In this document: piece by piece, positions 63,831 through 64,000 of the stretch
Position numbering within the stretch: position 1 is the stretch's first letter
Layout of the letters: the number at the start of each line of letters is the position of its first letter
Source of the DNA: Ideonella livida
GTDB lineage: Bacteria > Pseudomonadota > Gammaproteobacteria > Burkholderiales > Burkholderiaceae_C
Assembly: GCF_010499455.1 (NCBI RefSeq)
Contig: NZ_JAAGOH010000021.1
Coordinates: 22,497-86,496 of the forward strand
Direction: 5' to 3'
Length of the DNA stretch: 64,000 nucleotides
Position numbers and translations under genes: made by a program
Notes under the pieces: generated by a model
Database searches by the model: none
Seen by the model: the letters and a program-made list of their open reading frames with translations, nothing else
Told to the model about the DNA's origin: nothing

Positions 63831-64000
63831 ATGACCCGTCTGACCCTGATCGCCGCCGCCGCCCTGGCCCTGTCCGCCCCCGCCTTCGCCGCCACCGGCG
63901 TCAGCGCCAACATGGAACTCGACACCGGCGTCCAGAACATCAAGTCCACCGGCGCCAAGGGCTCCTACCAAGCCGGCCGCGTCGAAGTCAACTTCACCGG
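63831..64000 (+). CDS. Secreted protein, N-terminus only (3' truncated by window)
   Basis: 56 residues visible: MTRLTLIAAAALALSAPAFA is a clear Sec signal peptide cleaved at AFA-AT. The following ATGVSANMELDTGVQNI and SYQAGRVEVNFTG alternate polar and hydrophobic residues as in a beta-barrel or beta-rich periplasmic protein. It could be a porin, but too little is present to assign a family. GGAGA precedes the start. Confidence 0.65.
   Translation, partial: MTRLTLIAAAALALSAPAFAATGVSANMELDTGVQNIKSTGAKGSYQAGRVEVNFT

Overview
The window is high-GC, densely coded DNA typical of a betaproteobacterium of the order Burkholderiales (Rubrivivax/Ideonella/Sphaerotilus-like). This rests on the protein families present, the strong G/C third-position bias, sigma-54/NtrC-type control sites and the synteny of ilvE with a small zinc-finger gene. 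No rRNA, tRNA, CRISPR array, insertion sequence or prophage is visible. It reads as ordinary chromosome with several functional blocks.

Layout. (1) 1-2975: type I secretion pair, a 5'-truncated HlyD-type adaptor and a C39-peptidase ABC exporter. (2) 2995-13254: small membrane proteins, a Crp/Fnr regulator, LysE exporter, HxlR regulator, radA, ilvE, and an ABC-type binding protein translationally coupled to a monoheme cytochrome. (3) 13308-32660: a roughly 19-kb nitrate assimilation and sensing island. It holds ybiB, assimilatory nitrate reductase (nasA), a periplasmic double-PilJ protein, an FAD reductase, a PP2C/Ser-Thr kinase fusion, a NarK-type transporter, two tandem ANTAR-PilJ regulators, a CheX/CheY-like/CheA-like module whose kinase carries a PilJ sensor, and an nrtABD nitrate ABC transporter. 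(4) 33030-44240: hemerythrin, rlmJ, CoA-transferase, M61 peptidase, a GGDEF-EAL protein, an XRE regulator and a TelA/YiaA group. (5) 44491-52667: an MFS-PlsC fusion, an envelope-glycan cluster (GT39, methyltransferase, GtrA, epimerase, GT2) and an RlmI-like methyltransferase. (6) 52755-63418: a polyol (sorbitol/mannitol type) ABC uptake and catabolic operon ending in xylulokinase, with a second binding protein transcribed divergently. (7) 63831-end: start of a secreted protein.

Most notable system. The nrtA leader on the minus strand reads as a complete nitrate-responsive attenuator. A sigma-54 promoter (32865-32880) has a near-consensus NtrC site upstream (32975-32991). The predicted transcript opens directly with a perfect 7-bp hairpin with hexaloop AAAGGC. 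A second hairpin with hexaloop ACAGGC follows. Both loops have A at position 1 and G at position 4, the signature of ANTAR target RNA. The second hairpin overlaps the 5' arm of a strong intrinsic terminator with eight U residues just before nrtA. The likely readers are the two ANTAR-PilJ proteins encoded 7-9 kb away. The nas operon also has a perfect sigma-54 element (19801-19815) and an NtrC-like site, but I found no attenuator there.

Seven copies of a nitrate-sensor-like P-box (AGRQRMLSQR type) occur in four genes of the island. This suggests parallel nitrate sensing in the periplasm, at the membrane through the CheA-like kinase, and in the cytoplasm through the ANTAR proteins.

Other points of interest are an in-frame amber codon splitting the polyol permease smoF-like gene at 56512-56514, a perfect 86-bp tandem repeat built of three hairpins between nrtB and nrtD, and a tandem/divergent duplication of the polyol binding protein.
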